Assembly: GCA_903828975.1 (NCBI GenBank) | Contig: CAIKOD010000181.1 | Coordinates: 1 to 40,354, forward strand | Reading direction: 5' to 3' | DNA: 40,354 bases | From: an uncultured Methanomicrobiales archaeon | Lineage (GTDB): Archaea; Halobacteriota; Methanomicrobia; Methanomicrobiales; Methanospirillaceae | In this document: positions 15,910 to 25,343 of the stretch, piece after piece | How the letters are laid out: every line of letters starts with the position of its first letter | Position numbering within the stretch: position 1 is the first letter of the stretch | Notes under the pieces: generated by a model | What the model saw: the letters and a program-made list of their open reading frames with translations, nothing else | What the model was told of the DNA's origin: nothing | Database searches by the model: none | Position numbers and translations under genes: made by a program

Positions 15910-17274
15910 ATGAGTATCAGGATCCAGAAAACATTTGAAGCACTCTTCGCACTCGAAGAAGTCCGGGGTCTATTTCGCGAGTCCCTTCCTACAGGTTTCG
16001 ATGCACAGGAAGAGTCCGCGTTCAGGCAGCGGATTGCCGATATTAAGGCAATCCTTGCTGATCTCGAGGCGGGTACCGGAACACCGAAGGTGACAAAGAT
16101 CGCCGGTTCCATCGACCTCCGCACGCGGGAAGAAGAGGCAATCAACATCCAGCCGATCCAGGCAGCAGGGCGATTGACAACGGAGGCGAGGAAGGCCCTC
16201 ATCTCCTATGGTGACGGGTACTCAACGTGTGACGCCTGCCGGAAGCCATTCCGGCTGGACAAGATCACCAAGCCAGGGATCGCGGAGTTCCATGCAGAAC
16301 TAGCAAAGTTCGTCAACATGGACCATGCCCGGGTCGTACCCGGTGCTCGCCGGGGGTTCCAGGCAGTGGCCGGAACGCTAGTTAACAAGGGCGATAGTGT
16401 GATAGTTACCGCCCTGGCCCACTATACCGAGTTCCTCGCTGTTGAGAACGCTGGTGGGAATGTCAGGGAAGTACCACTGGATGATAAGAATATTGTAACC
16501 GGTGAAGCAACAGCACTGAAAATCGAAGAGATCAGACAGGAGACAGGAAAACTCCCCGTGCTTGTCATGATCGACCATTTCGATTACCAGTTCGCAAACG
16601 AGCACGAAGTAAAAGAGATCGGGAAAGTTGCTCACCAGTATGATATCCCGTTCCTCTACAACGGTGCCTACACGGTAGGTGTCCTCCCTGTGGATGGAAA
16701 GAAGATCGGAGCTGATTTTGTAGTCGGCTCAGGCCATAAGAGTATGGCATCGGTCGCACCGTCGGGTGTACTTGCGATGACCGATGAATGGGTGCCGAAG
16801 GCACTCCGCACAACCGCGATGGTTGGTGACCTGACAAAACGCAGATTTGGGATAAAAGAGGTCGAAATGCTTGGTTGCACGCTGATGGGAGGGACGCTGC
16901 TCTCGATGATGGCATCATTCCCGACAGTAAAAGCCCGGACCCTAATGTGGGAAGACGAAGTAAAGAGATCCAACTACTTTATCGACCGGCTCCTGAAGAT
17001 AACCGGGACCAAGGTGCTCTCCGAGTACCCCCGGAAGCATACATTAACCAAGGTTGATACAACCGGAAGCTTTGATAAGATTGCCCAGACTCACAAACGT
17101 CGAGGGTTCTACCTCAGCGATGAGTTGTCCACCCGTGGCATTGTCGGGGAGTTTGCCGGCGCAACAAAGACCTGGAAGCTGAACACCTATGGTCTCTCGG
17201 ACAAGAAGATCCACTATCTTGCCGATGCCTTTGAAGAAGTGGCGGAGAAACACGGCCTTGTCGTTGAAAAATAA
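15910..17274 (+). CDS. pscS: O-phospho-L-seryl-tRNA:Cys-tRNA synthase (SepCysS)
   Basis: A 454-residue PLP enzyme that converts Sep-tRNA-Cys to Cys-tRNA-Cys. GSIDLRTREEEAINIQPIQ (residues 66-84), GDGYSTCDAC (Cys107, Cys110), PGARRGF, the AHYTE block, Lys277 in GSGHKS and Cys323 in LGCTLMGG match the family. The CxxC pair and the distant Cys are the three sulfur-handling residues known to be essential in SepCysS. It has about 60 extra N-terminal residues compared with shorter family members, in a helical, charged segment. ATG 15910 follows the tRNA-Cys 3' end by 12 nt with only a weak ribosome binding site, so the processed mRNA would be nearly leaderless. SepRS is not in this window. Confidence 0.93.
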   Translation: MSIRIQKTFEALFALEEVRGLFRESLPTGFDAQEESAFRQRIADIKAILADLEAGTGTPKVTKIAGSIDLRTREEEAINIQPIQAAGRLTTEARKALISYGDGYSTCDACRKPFRLDKITKPGIAEFHAELAKFVNMDHARVVPGARRGFQAVAGTLVNKGDSVIVTALAHYTEFLAVENAGGNVREVPLDDKNIVTGEATALKIEEIRQETGKLPVLVMIDHFDYQFANEHEVKEIGKVAHQYDIPFLYNGAYTVGVLPVDGKKIGADFVVGSGHKSMASVAPSGVLAMTDEWVPKALRTTAMVGDLTKRRFGIKEVEMLGCTLMGGTLLSMMASFPTVKARTLMWEDEVKRSNYFIDRLLKITGTKVLSEYPRKHTLTKVDTTGSFDKIAQTHKRRGFYLSDELSTRGIVGEFAGATKTWKLNTYGLSDKKIHYLADAFEEVAEKHGLVVEK

Positions 17275-17388
17275 TTAAGGGATAAGTGCAGCGAAACGCC
17301 CGTGAAATCCGGCCAGGAAATTCGAGGTTAACATACCTTCCCTTGTATGGAACAGAAGGTGAATCCCTCCTCTTGGCAATTACCATAA

Positions 17389-18705
<1,317 letters not shown>

Positions 18706-18791
18706 GGCAGAATTACTCATTAATTAACGAGAATAAGGACATCCGGGATACCATTGCAGCATATACCCGGACATAGCCAGGGGATATTCAG

Positions 18792-20282
18792 ATGATCAAA
18801 GGATCAGTAGGACTTGTAACTACGCAATATTATCTCCATTCCTCCCCGCTTGAACTTGAGAGCGGGGAAACACTCCCCTTATTTACACTCGCGTATGAGA
18901 CATACGGGACCCTGAACAAGGAAGCGAGCAATGCTATTCTCTTATGCCATGCCTTGTCCGGTGATGCCCATGCAGCAGGGTTTCATGCTGGTGACGAAAA
19001 ACCGGGATGGTGGGATTCGGTAATTGGTCCCGGGAAGGCATTTGATACCGACAAGTACTTCGTCATCTGTTCGAATGTGATCGGCGGATGTAAAGGTTCG
19101 ACGGGGCCATCGTCTGAAAACCCGGAAACAGGTGAACCGTACGGGATTGCCTTTCCCGTCATAACGATTCGTGACATGGTTAATGCCCAGAAACTCCTGG
19201 TTGAACAACTCGGGATCAACCTGCTCTATGCCGTGGCAGGTGGATCTATGGGCGGTATGCAGGTACTCCAGTGGACGGTAAGCTGGCCTAAGCACGCAAG
19301 TAAGGCGATTGTAATCGCAGCGACCGCCTATTCGACCCCCCAGCAGATCGCATTCAATGAAGTGGGAAGGATCGCCATCACATCTGACCCCGCCTGGGAG
19401 AACGGGGACTACTACCAGCAGAAATCGTACGATTCAAATGGGCCGTTCCAGGGACTTGCACTGGCACGAATGGTCGGGCATATCACCTACCTTTCGAATG
19501 AGTCTATGCACGAGAAGTTTGGCAGGGCGTTGCAGGACAAAGACCGGATAGGTTATAATTTCTCAACTGATTTTGCCGTGGAGAGCTATCTTCATCACCA
19601 GGGTGACACGTTCACGCATCGGTTCGATGCCAATTCATACCTCTACATTACCAAGGCAATTGATTACTTCGACCTGACAAAGGACGGCTCGCTCAGAAAA
19701 GGACTTGCGGGAGTAAACGCAGCCTTCCTGGTCATCTCGGTCTCTTCCGACTGGCTGTATCCCCCGTACCAGTCACAGGAGATCGTATCCGCACTGGCGG
19801 CGAATGACCGTGAAGTCCGTTATAGCGAGATCCAATCCAACTTTGGCCATGACGCGTTCCTGCTGGAATCAGGCCAGATAAATTACCTGATCTCACAGTT
19901 CCTGTCAAAGACCATTGTTGGCGATGTCATGATCCGGGATGTCCCGACCATTGAGGAAGGGGCAACAACTGCGGTGACGGCACGGCGGTTAATCAACCTC
20001 GAGGTAAATCACCTGCCAGTACTCTCATGCAGTGGTCAGCTGGTGGGAATCGTCACATCATGGGATATCGCAAAAGCAGTCGCAAAAAATTTCCTATGGC
20101 TTGATGAAATCATGTCAAAAAATGTCATCACAACGGTCCCGGATGAACCGATCGAATCTGCTGCGAAGAAAATGGAGGAACACTCAATTTCTGCCTTACC
20201 GGTTATCGATGAGGATCAGCATCTTATCGGCCTTATTACCAGTGATGCAATCAGCACGCTTATCGGGAGGAGCAATTCATGA
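18792..20282 (+). CDS. metX: Homoserine O-acetyltransferase fused to two CBS domains
   Basis: A 496-residue protein. Residues 1-370 are a MetX alpha/beta hydrolase: Ser152 in AGGSMGG is the nucleophile, Asp320 (SSDWLYPP) and His353 (GHDAFL) complete the triad, and [21 protein letters not shown] is characteristic. Residues about 378-494 are a pair of CBS motifs ([12 protein letters not shown]..., [14 protein letters not shown]...), which usually bind adenosyl ligands such as ATP, AMP or SAM. The fusion suggests allosteric control of the first methionine-specific step. The stop overlaps the next ATG by four bases (ATGA). Plain MetX enzymes lack the CBS tail. Confidence 0.93.
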   Translation: MIKGSVGLVTTQYYLHSSPLELESGETLPLFTLAYETYGTLNKEASNAILLCHALSGDAHAAGFHAGDEKPGWWDSVIGPGKAFDTDKYFVICSNVIGGCKGSTGPSSENPETGEPYGIAFPVITIRDMVNAQKLLVEQLGINLLYAVAGGSMGGMQVLQWTVSWPKHASKAIVIAATAYSTPQQIAFNEVGRIAITSDPAWENGDYYQQKSYDSNGPFQGLALARMVGHITYLSNESMHEKFGRALQDKDRIGYNFSTDFAVESYLHHQGDTFTHRFDANSYLYITKAIDYFDLTKDGSLRKGLAGVNAAFLVISVSSDWLYPPYQSQEIVSALAANDREVRYSEIQSNFGHDAFLLESGQINYLISQFLSKTIVGDVMIRDVPTIEEGATTAVTARRLINLEVNHLPVLSCSGQLVGIVTSWDIAKAVAKNFLWLDEIMSKNVITTVPDEPIESAAKKMEEHSISALPVIDEDQHLIGLITSDAISTLIGRSNS

Positions 20283-20863
20283 GAATCCTCTCGATTCATG
20301 CGTCTTCGATGTGGTACAATGCAACCCGGAAGACAAAGATGGCAGAGCCCGTCACCGTCCGCGAAGACAGGATGGAGGAATGCGTAGTCCTCTTCTGCTG
20401 TGTTGAGAAACTCGATGAGAAAAATCCTGGTCAGGTAGTCAGGGGTGCATCTTCGGGTGTCATGGAACGGCTCGGTAAATTAAAAGTGAACAGGGTGATG
20501 ATCTATCCCTATGCCCACCTGGCAAGCTCACTCGGGCAACCTGGTGTCGCACTTGGGATACTCAAGGGGCTTGAGAGCTCTCTCAGGGAGTCATCGGTCG
20601 AGGTCAAAAGGGCTCCTTTCGGGTGGTACAAGGAATTCGAGATCAAGGGGAAAGGGCATCCCCTTGCGGACCTCTCGATGACGATCTGCCCATATGAAGG
20701 GTCCGAACGAGACTTTTCATGCCCGTACTGCAACCACCCGATAATGACTGCAGATCTCTCTTGTGCAAATACCGGTGCAGACCGGAAACAACTGGTTGCC
20801 AGAACCAACGGTTGCAGTCCCGGACCTGACTGTGAATGTGGATTGGTGAAACATCATGACTGA
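20279..20863 (+). CDS. Freestanding archaeal ThrRS editing domain protein with Cys-rich tail
   Basis: A 194-residue protein whose first ~135 residues match the archaeal threonyl-tRNA synthetase N-terminal editing domain: [24 protein letters not shown] (His80), [22 protein letters not shown] (Tyr117, Lys118, Asp131). This fold hydrolyses Ser-tRNA-Thr; the His and Tyr-Lys positions are kept, while the usual Glu of LAEL is Asp. There is no synthetase catalytic core. The C-terminal ~60 residues hold CPYC (148/151), Cys162, Cys179 and CEC (185/187), resembling a zinc or cluster site. It is translationally coupled to metX and overlaps DUF1890 by eight bases. It may be a trans-editing factor; the misacylated tRNA it acts on is unknown. 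Confidence 0.78.
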   Translation: MRILSIHASSMWYNATRKTKMAEPVTVREDRMEECVVLFCCVEKLDEKNPGQVVRGASSGVMERLGKLKVNRVMIYPYAHLASSLGQPGVALGILKGLESSLRESSVEVKRAPFGWYKEFEIKGKGHPLADLSMTICPYEGSERDFSCPYCNHPIMTADLSCANTGADRKQLVARTNGCSPGPDCECGLVKHHD

Positions 20864-21326
20864 AGACGTAAACAAACAAGAACATGCTACCCTCTTTCTT
20901 GGGTGCCCGGAGGTCCCGGTGCAAATGGGAATCTCGCTGTATCTCTCCCACATGCTCAGGAAGAGTGGCCGGCAGGTGACAATTGCGGCGAACCCGTCCG
21001 TGATCAAACTCGCACGGGTTGCAGACCCGGAGCGGCATTACATGGACAAGATGATCGACCTTGACCGCTGTATCGGGGATATTGCCGAAAAAAAGCGGAG
21101 CACGGATATTGCGATCCTATTTGCCCATAACGACGCCGGGATTACCTATGCAGCGACAGTCCGGTATCTCCACCCGGGCCGGCTGGTTCTGGTCCTCTTC
21201 GGGCGTCATGCTGAAGAGCTCGTTTCATCAGTTGATTTCCCCTGCGAAATGATCGTGGAAAAGGCAGTCCATGACCCGTCCGGCCTGAGAAAGAAAATCG
21301 ATGAGGTATTTCAATGGCCTGCGTAG
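20856..21326 (+). CDS. DUF1890 family protein
   Basis: A 156-residue protein of the methanogen-centred DUF1890 family. FLGCPEVPVQMGISLYLSHMLRKSGRQVTIAANPSVIKLAR (about 14-54) is the conserved N-terminal block, with one Cys in LGCPE. HNDAGITYAATVRYLHPGRLVLVLFGRHAEEL (about 89-120) suggests a Rossmann-like alpha/beta fold. It overlaps the editing-domain gene upstream and DUF1894 downstream, so the three are tightly coupled. No biochemical function is known to me; the operon places it in sulfur or methionine metabolism or tRNA thiolation. Confidence 0.8.
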   Translation: MTEDVNKQEHATLFLGCPEVPVQMGISLYLSHMLRKSGRQVTIAANPSVIKLARVADPERHYMDKMIDLDRCIGDIAEKKRSTDIAILFAHNDAGITYAATVRYLHPGRLVLVLFGRHAEELVSSVDFPCEMIVEKAVHDPSGLRKKIDEVFQWPA

Positions 21327-21610
21327 AGGACCTCAACAAGGAGATTGTCCTGTCGGGTGCCAGTTTCAAGGAGGCACGGGAATACGTGGAGGCCCATTGT
21401 AAAGAGATCTATTATGTCGAGCCCGGTTTCCGGCTATTTGAAAAGCATATCATCGGGATCCCGCCTATCGCTATAGGCCTTGACGGTGACATGGTCCTCT
21501 TTCCGTTTACCAAGCCCTGTTATGGAACATTCCTGATCAGGGCAGAACACGCCGAAGAAGCATCAAGGCTCCGGTCACTCGGTCTGAAGACAACAAAGGA
21601 AAAGAAGTGA
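21314..21610 (+). CDS. DUF1894 family protein
   Basis: A 98-residue protein of the DUF1894 family, restricted largely to methanogens. The core is EAHCKEIYYVEPGFRLFEKHIIGIPPIAIGLDGD followed by FPFTKPCYGTFLIR; the two Cys (about residues 29 and 69) sit in conserved-looking positions. It overlaps DUF1890 by 13 bases and the thiI start by four (GTGA). Function unknown. The gene pair DUF1890-DUF1894 directly before thiI suggests that they help ThiI or deliver sulfur to it; this is inference. Confidence 0.8.
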   Translation: MACVEDLNKEIVLSGASFKEAREYVEAHCKEIYYVEPGFRLFEKHIIGIPPIAIGLDGDMVLFPFTKPCYGTFLIRAEHAEEASRLRSLGLKTTKEKK

Positions 21611-22752
21611 CCGAAGGGGAAAGCGCCGGCCGGGTCTTCCCCTACTGGAAACACGCGGTTGTCTGGCTCGTCCGGTATGGCGAGATCGCCCTGAAATCTC
21701 CGGGTGTCCGGGACATGTGGGAACGGCAACTCATGACCAACATCCGTGAAGGACAGCCAGATGGATGCAAGGTCAGCCGGGACCGGGGCCGAATATGGGT
21801 AACCGGGGCTGTTGACCGATTAAGGCTTGGAAAGGTCTTTGGGATTGTTTCGGTCTCCCCTTGCCGGACCTGCAGCCTTGAAGATATAACTGCTGAACTT
21901 ATCAGGTACATGGGAGACCTGCTTCCAGGGACCGGGAGTTTTGCACTCCGGGTCAGGAGGACCGGAAATCATACCCTGAGTTCGCAGGAGTATGCCCGGG
22001 AACTTGGTGAGGCTGTCAGGGATGCATTTCCGGAAATTTCGGTAGATCTTACGAATCCTGGAATATCCATTCATGTCGAGATCCGGGATGACCGCTGTTA
22101 CCTGTATCACGAAATATTCCCCGGTCCCGGAGGCCTGCCTCTCGGTGTAGAAGGGACCCTCGTAGCGCTTCTTTCTGGCGGTATTGATTCTGCCGTTGCC
22201 ATCTGGATGATGATGAAGCGTGGATGCCGGATCGTACCGGTCTTTATTGACATGCCACCGTTTCTTGGTGACTCAGCCCTGAAAAGAGTCCAGGCAGTCC
22301 TCGGAATCCTTTCAGAGTACCAGCCCGGGATTACCCTGCATACAATCGAGGATACCTATGTTGCAAGGGCACGGGAATCGCTCAGGGCAAGCGGTGATGA
22401 AAAATACGTATGCCTCCTCTGTAAACGCCGGATGTACCGGATCGCAGAAGACCTTGCCTCGGAAATACACGCCGGCGGGATCGTCACCGGGGAGTCTATG
22501 GGCCAGGTGGCCTCGCAGACGCTTGACAACCTCAAAGTACTTGACAGGGTCTCCGTCTTGCCCATTTACAGGCCCTTAATCGGCTTCGATAAGACTGAAA
22601 TTATCACGATCGCCAGGAAAATTGGTACATTTGAGCATTCAATCATGCCGGTGAGCAGTTGCTGCTGTGCAGTGCCGAACCGGCCAGCTACAAGTGCGGA
22701 TCCGCTTGTTATCGAGGCACTTGAAGAGAGACTGGCCAATAATACCGGGTAA
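21607..22752 (+). CDS. thiI: ThiI tRNA 4-thiouridine synthetase, archaeal type
   Basis: A 381-residue enzyme for 4-thiouridine in tRNA: an N-terminal ferredoxin-like and THUMP region (about 15-170, with RVRRTGNHTLSSQEYARELG) and a PP-loop ATPase domain starting at SGGIDSAV (190-197). There is no rhodanese domain. Instead it has CLLC (Cys269/Cys272) and Cys352-354 (SSCCCAVP), matching the CxxC plus distant Cys that methanogen ThiI uses, probably to hold an Fe-S cluster that takes sulfide directly. The start is GTG 21607, overlapping the DUF1894 stop. It ends the six-gene metY-to-thiI run. Confidence 0.93.
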   Translation: MTEGESAGRVFPYWKHAVVWLVRYGEIALKSPGVRDMWERQLMTNIREGQPDGCKVSRDRGRIWVTGAVDRLRLGKVFGIVSVSPCRTCSLEDITAELIRYMGDLLPGTGSFALRVRRTGNHTLSSQEYARELGEAVRDAFPEISVDLTNPGISIHVEIRDDRCYLYHEIFPGPGGLPLGVEGTLVALLSGGIDSAVAIWMMMKRGCRIVPVFIDMPPFLGDSALKRVQAVLGILSEYQPGITLHTIEDTYVARARESLRASGDEKYVCLLCKRRMYRIAEDLASEIHAGGIVTGESMGQVASQTLDNLKVLDRVSVLPIYRPLIGFDKTEIITIARKIGTFEHSIMPVSSCCCAVPNRPATSADPLVIEALEERLANNTG

Positions 22753-22776
22753 GATTACCAGAGTAACCTTATTTTT

Positions 22777-22793
22777 CCGGTTGCAATAACCGG
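22777..22793 (+). terminator. Small hairpin after thiI
   Basis: CCGGTT-GCAAT-AACCGG follows a CTTATTTTT stretch 25 bases after the thiI stop, between convergent genes. It is a plausible terminator or 3'-end structure. The remaining ~110 bases before 22907 show nothing. Confidence 0.4.
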
Positions 22794-22906
22794 GTGTTCA
22801 ACATCGCTATTCCTCCTATCTGTTACCCGGAATCTTTACGATCGGTGTTAGTGGTGCTTGAAAGTCGGAACAGGAAGGGAGCAATAATTCGTGGCTAAAA
22901 AGAGAG

Positions 22907-23308
22907 TTATCCCCTGTATATATAGGGATAACTGAGAAGGGCGAACCTGCCGGTGTATGCGGCAGTGGCTGGCCGATAGTAGCCTGAATTACTCTTTTTT
23001 ACAGTCTGAAAAGACTGCTGGCCTGACTGGCATGTTGCACCATTCGTGCATGCTGTTGTAGCGCAGTAGGCACTTGTAGCACATCCACCGTTTAAACATC
23101 CCTGTCCGTTGTCCGGGCAGAGCGAACTGTCAGCGCATGACTGCTGACCTGTACATCCGGCAGTACCTGCTGGGCAGGCGATTGAACATGACTGGGCTGT
23201 TGAACAGGACTGCGCCTGGGCACTGTTCCCGCAGCTTCCTCCGCATGCCATTACACTGGCAGGGAGCAGGAGGAGCATCGCCAGAGCGATGATGAGTAGT
23301 TTCTTCAT
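22907..23308 (-). CDS. Small exported Cys-rich protein, function unknown
   Basis: A 133-residue protein with a clear signal peptide, MKKLLIIALAMLLLLPASVMAC; the VMAC at the cleavage point resembles a lipobox, so it may be a lipoprotein. The mature part has 13 Cys in about 75 residues, spaced irregularly (SC, AC, GC and TC pairs) among Ser, Ala, Gly and Thr, with no canonical heme or ferredoxin motif. The last 35 residues are Tyr-rich and without Cys. ATG 23308 is chosen because the frame upstream (to 23356) would put 16 charged residues before the signal peptide. It is divergent from a Cys-rich membrane regulator. Possible metal binding or redox buffering outside the cell. Confidence 0.72.
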   Translation of the reverse strand: MKKLLIIALAMLLLLPASVMACGGSCGNSAQAQSCSTAQSCSIACPAGTAGCTGQQSCADSSLCPDNGQGCLNGGCATSAYCATTACTNGATCQSGQQSFQTVKKSNSGYYRPATAAYTGRFALLSYPYIYRG

Positions 23309-23550
23309 ATTGTTTCTGACTCCTTGATCTTCCGGGTCTTCCCGGTAAAAATTCATTTCTCACCATGTAATAAACCATTTCTCGCAGATCACTCTTATTC
23401 AACAGACCCGTGGATTACTGGAAGTTTTAATGGCATAAGAAGACCTTGTGAAAACACTGGAAACCCAAAAATGAGTAAATTTCGCCACGAGAATAAGCTG
23501 GAACATTCAGAAAGGCTAAATAGAAGAATTTCAGACATGTAAGATTAGCA

Positions 23551-24366
23551 ATGAATATCTCATCATGGCTGGTCGTACCAATCCTTATACTCTCACTCGC
23601 TCTTGCAGCAGTGCCGGTATACCAGCCGGTACCCTCGTTCACACCCATAATGCCTGGCTCCGCAGGGGAATGCAGGACAAGCATGCCATGTTGCGCGAAT
23701 GGAGGGTCCTCAAATATGGTTCCCCCGGCAACCCCCGCCAGGGTCCCGGTTGTCCCACCGGGCTGCTGCCTGCCCTGCCAGGTCCCGGCCGCTGTACCGG
23801 TGGTGAACAGCCCAGCCTGTTCCACTATTGACTCAAGGTTCCGCGGGTTCCGTAGGATTACAGCATCCAATGTCCTCGATCATCCCGAACGAAGCCTGAT
23901 ATTCGGAATTATAAGGGATAATCCGGGGATTGAGTTTTCCGGCCTGACCCGGGATTCAGGGATGAATATCAATACCCTGCGGTACCATATCGATACACTC
24001 GTGTATCATGGAAAGGTGACGGTATCGAGAGCCAGGGGGATATTCCGGTATTTCGAGAACCATGGCAGGTATTCGGAGTTTGAGAGGCAGGCCCTCCCGT
24101 ATACCAGGAACCCTGTATCAAAGAGTCTCCTGGCAGTCATCGAAAAATTCCCGGGTGTTACCCAGAATACTCTTGCAGACTATATCGGTATTACGTGCCC
24201 TACTGTCCGTTGGCATATGCAGCGGTTTGAATCTGACAGGATTGTCCGGGCAGTGAGAAAGGGGAGGAACGTATGTTATTACCTTACCCCCGAAGCATCT
24301 GTATTCTTCATGCAGCTGGAAAACCTACCTGAAGAAACAGGTACGGGTGGCCGTGCAGGGAATTAG
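23551..24366 (+). CDS. Membrane-anchored winged-helix regulator with Cys-rich linker
   Basis: A 271-residue protein. Residues 6-24 are one hydrophobic segment, 25-92 a Pro/Val/Cys-rich linker (Cys41, 47, 48, 72, 73, 76, 90), and about 108-255 two winged-helix domains: GIIRDNPGIEFSGLTRDSGMNINTLRYHIDTLVYHG, and VIEKFPGVTQNTLADYIGITCPTVRWHMQRFESDRIV. With one membrane segment, linker and HTH lie on the same side, so the Cys group should face the cytoplasm. It could sense metal or redox state at the membrane and control the divergent Cys-rich exported protein. The antisense frame 23427-23870 is rejected. Start context is weak. Confidence 0.75.
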   Translation: MNISSWLVVPILILSLALAAVPVYQPVPSFTPIMPGSAGECRTSMPCCANGGSSNMVPPATPARVPVVPPGCCLPCQVPAAVPVVNSPACSTIDSRFRGFRRITASNVLDHPERSLIFGIIRDNPGIEFSGLTRDSGMNINTLRYHIDTLVYHGKVTVSRARGIFRYFENHGRYSEFERQALPYTRNPVSKSLLAVIEKFPGVTQNTLADYIGITCPTVRWHMQRFESDRIVRAVRKGRNVCYYLTPEASVFFMQLENLPEETGTGGRAGN

Positions 24367-24370
24367 ACCG

Positions 24371-24376
24371 TTTTTT
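24371..24376 (+). terminator. Oligo-T after the winged-helix regulator
   Basis: Six T begin four bases after the stop codon, between the regulator and the convergent mmp7 end; a likely archaeal T-tract terminator. Confidence 0.45.
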
Positions 24377-24404
24377 CCCCAGGTACGTCTCTGCGCCTCC
24401 CCGG

Positions 24405-25343
24405 TCAGACGACGATATTGGTATCAGAAAACGGTTTGATCGTTATCAGGATATAGTCCCGCATGCGTGAGGGCCTGATATCCGCAACAGCCCCGATTGT
24501 TATGCCGTTTTCGATCTTGCATTCCCTGACGAGTCCTGCGTACACGTCATACGGTAACTTGATGCGGAGCCCGGCGATCTGGACGGTTATCGGGGTCGGG
24601 GATGTTACACCTTCTATATCCGGGACCTGTTCCGTAATGATATCCATGAGTCGTGCTGGGGAAACCGAGAGCGGGTCTTTTGCGATCTCTTCCCGCCGGA
24701 TGTCAAGGACACGGGTGATCTCTGCCACAATCTCCTCCAGTTTTTCAATCTCATCCGACTCTTTCGTCCTGTGCATGAACCTGCCCACGTTCCCCACGTA
24801 TCCGGAAACCGGCGGGTCGATGATCTTCTGGAGTGCCTCCTTTGACGGGCCCCCGCAGACCACAATCGGGACCTCAATGCCCCTTCTTAAAACGGGTAGT
24901 TTCTTCTCAATACAGGTCTCAAAATTGCCGAGCATGAAGAGTGCGAGGTCGTGCTCGTTGATCACATCACGTTCCTCGTCATTTAACTGGGCAATCCGCT
25001 TCCCGAATCCCCTTGCGAGCCCGACCATGTTGGTCTTTGCACCATTTCTCCTGATATATTCTGCCACGTCGCAGGAGGCATGGGGGAGGTGGTGGATCTC
25101 AAGGCTCATGGTGACGACGGCGATCTCGGTCCCTACCAGCGATGCAGGGAGGATATCGCCCATGAGGGGCTTTCCGATGGCACGGATGAGTTCTATGTCA
25201 TCCCGTGGCACAAGTGCCTGGAGCACTACTTCCTGGGCGACAAAATGTTTCTGGATAATATAGCCGCCGACATCCTCGATAAGGTCGACAATCTCATCAT
25301 GGCGGTATATTCCCCCTTTGTAGGTAACCGGGACCAGGATCAT
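24405..25343 (-). CDS. mmp7: Methanogenesis marker protein 7
   Basis: A 312-residue protein of the methanogenesis marker 7 family, found in methanogens and related alkane-oxidising archaea. Characteristic stretches are MILVPVTYKGGIYRHDEIVDLIEDVGGY, HHLPHASCDVAEYIRRNGAKTNMVGLARGFGKR, and PIVVCGGPSKEALQKIIDPP with CGGP. It is the last gene of the atwA operon and overlaps mmp17 by four bases. Mmp7 is reported, with Mmp3, Mmp17, McrC and component A2, in the ATP-driven MCR activation complex, so it probably helps reduce Ni(II)-F430 to Ni(I). Confidence 0.9.
   Translation of the reverse strand: MILVPVTYKGGIYRHDEIVDLIEDVGGYIIQKHFVAQEVVLQALVPRDDIELIRAIGKPLMGDILPASLVGTEIAVVTMSLEIHHLPHASCDVAEYIRRNGAKTNMVGLARGFGKRIAQLNDEERDVINEHDLALFMLGNFETCIEKKLPVLRRGIEVPIVVCGGPSKEALQKIIDPPVSGYVGNVGRFMHRTKESDEIEKLEEIVAEITRVLDIRREEIAKDPLSVSPARLMDIITEQVPDIEGVTSPTPITVQIAGLRIKLPYDVYAGLVRECKIENGITIGAVADIRPSRMRDYILITIKPFSDTNIVV

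Noticed and set aside
23471-23542. 23-codon frame just before the winged-helix regulator
   Set aside because: No ribosome binding site and no recognisable motif; its charged sequence and position are suggestive but not enough.
23427-23870. 147-residue frame on the minus strand
   Set aside because: Antisense to the winged-helix regulator and low in recognisable sequence; the plus-strand protein has clear HTH domains.
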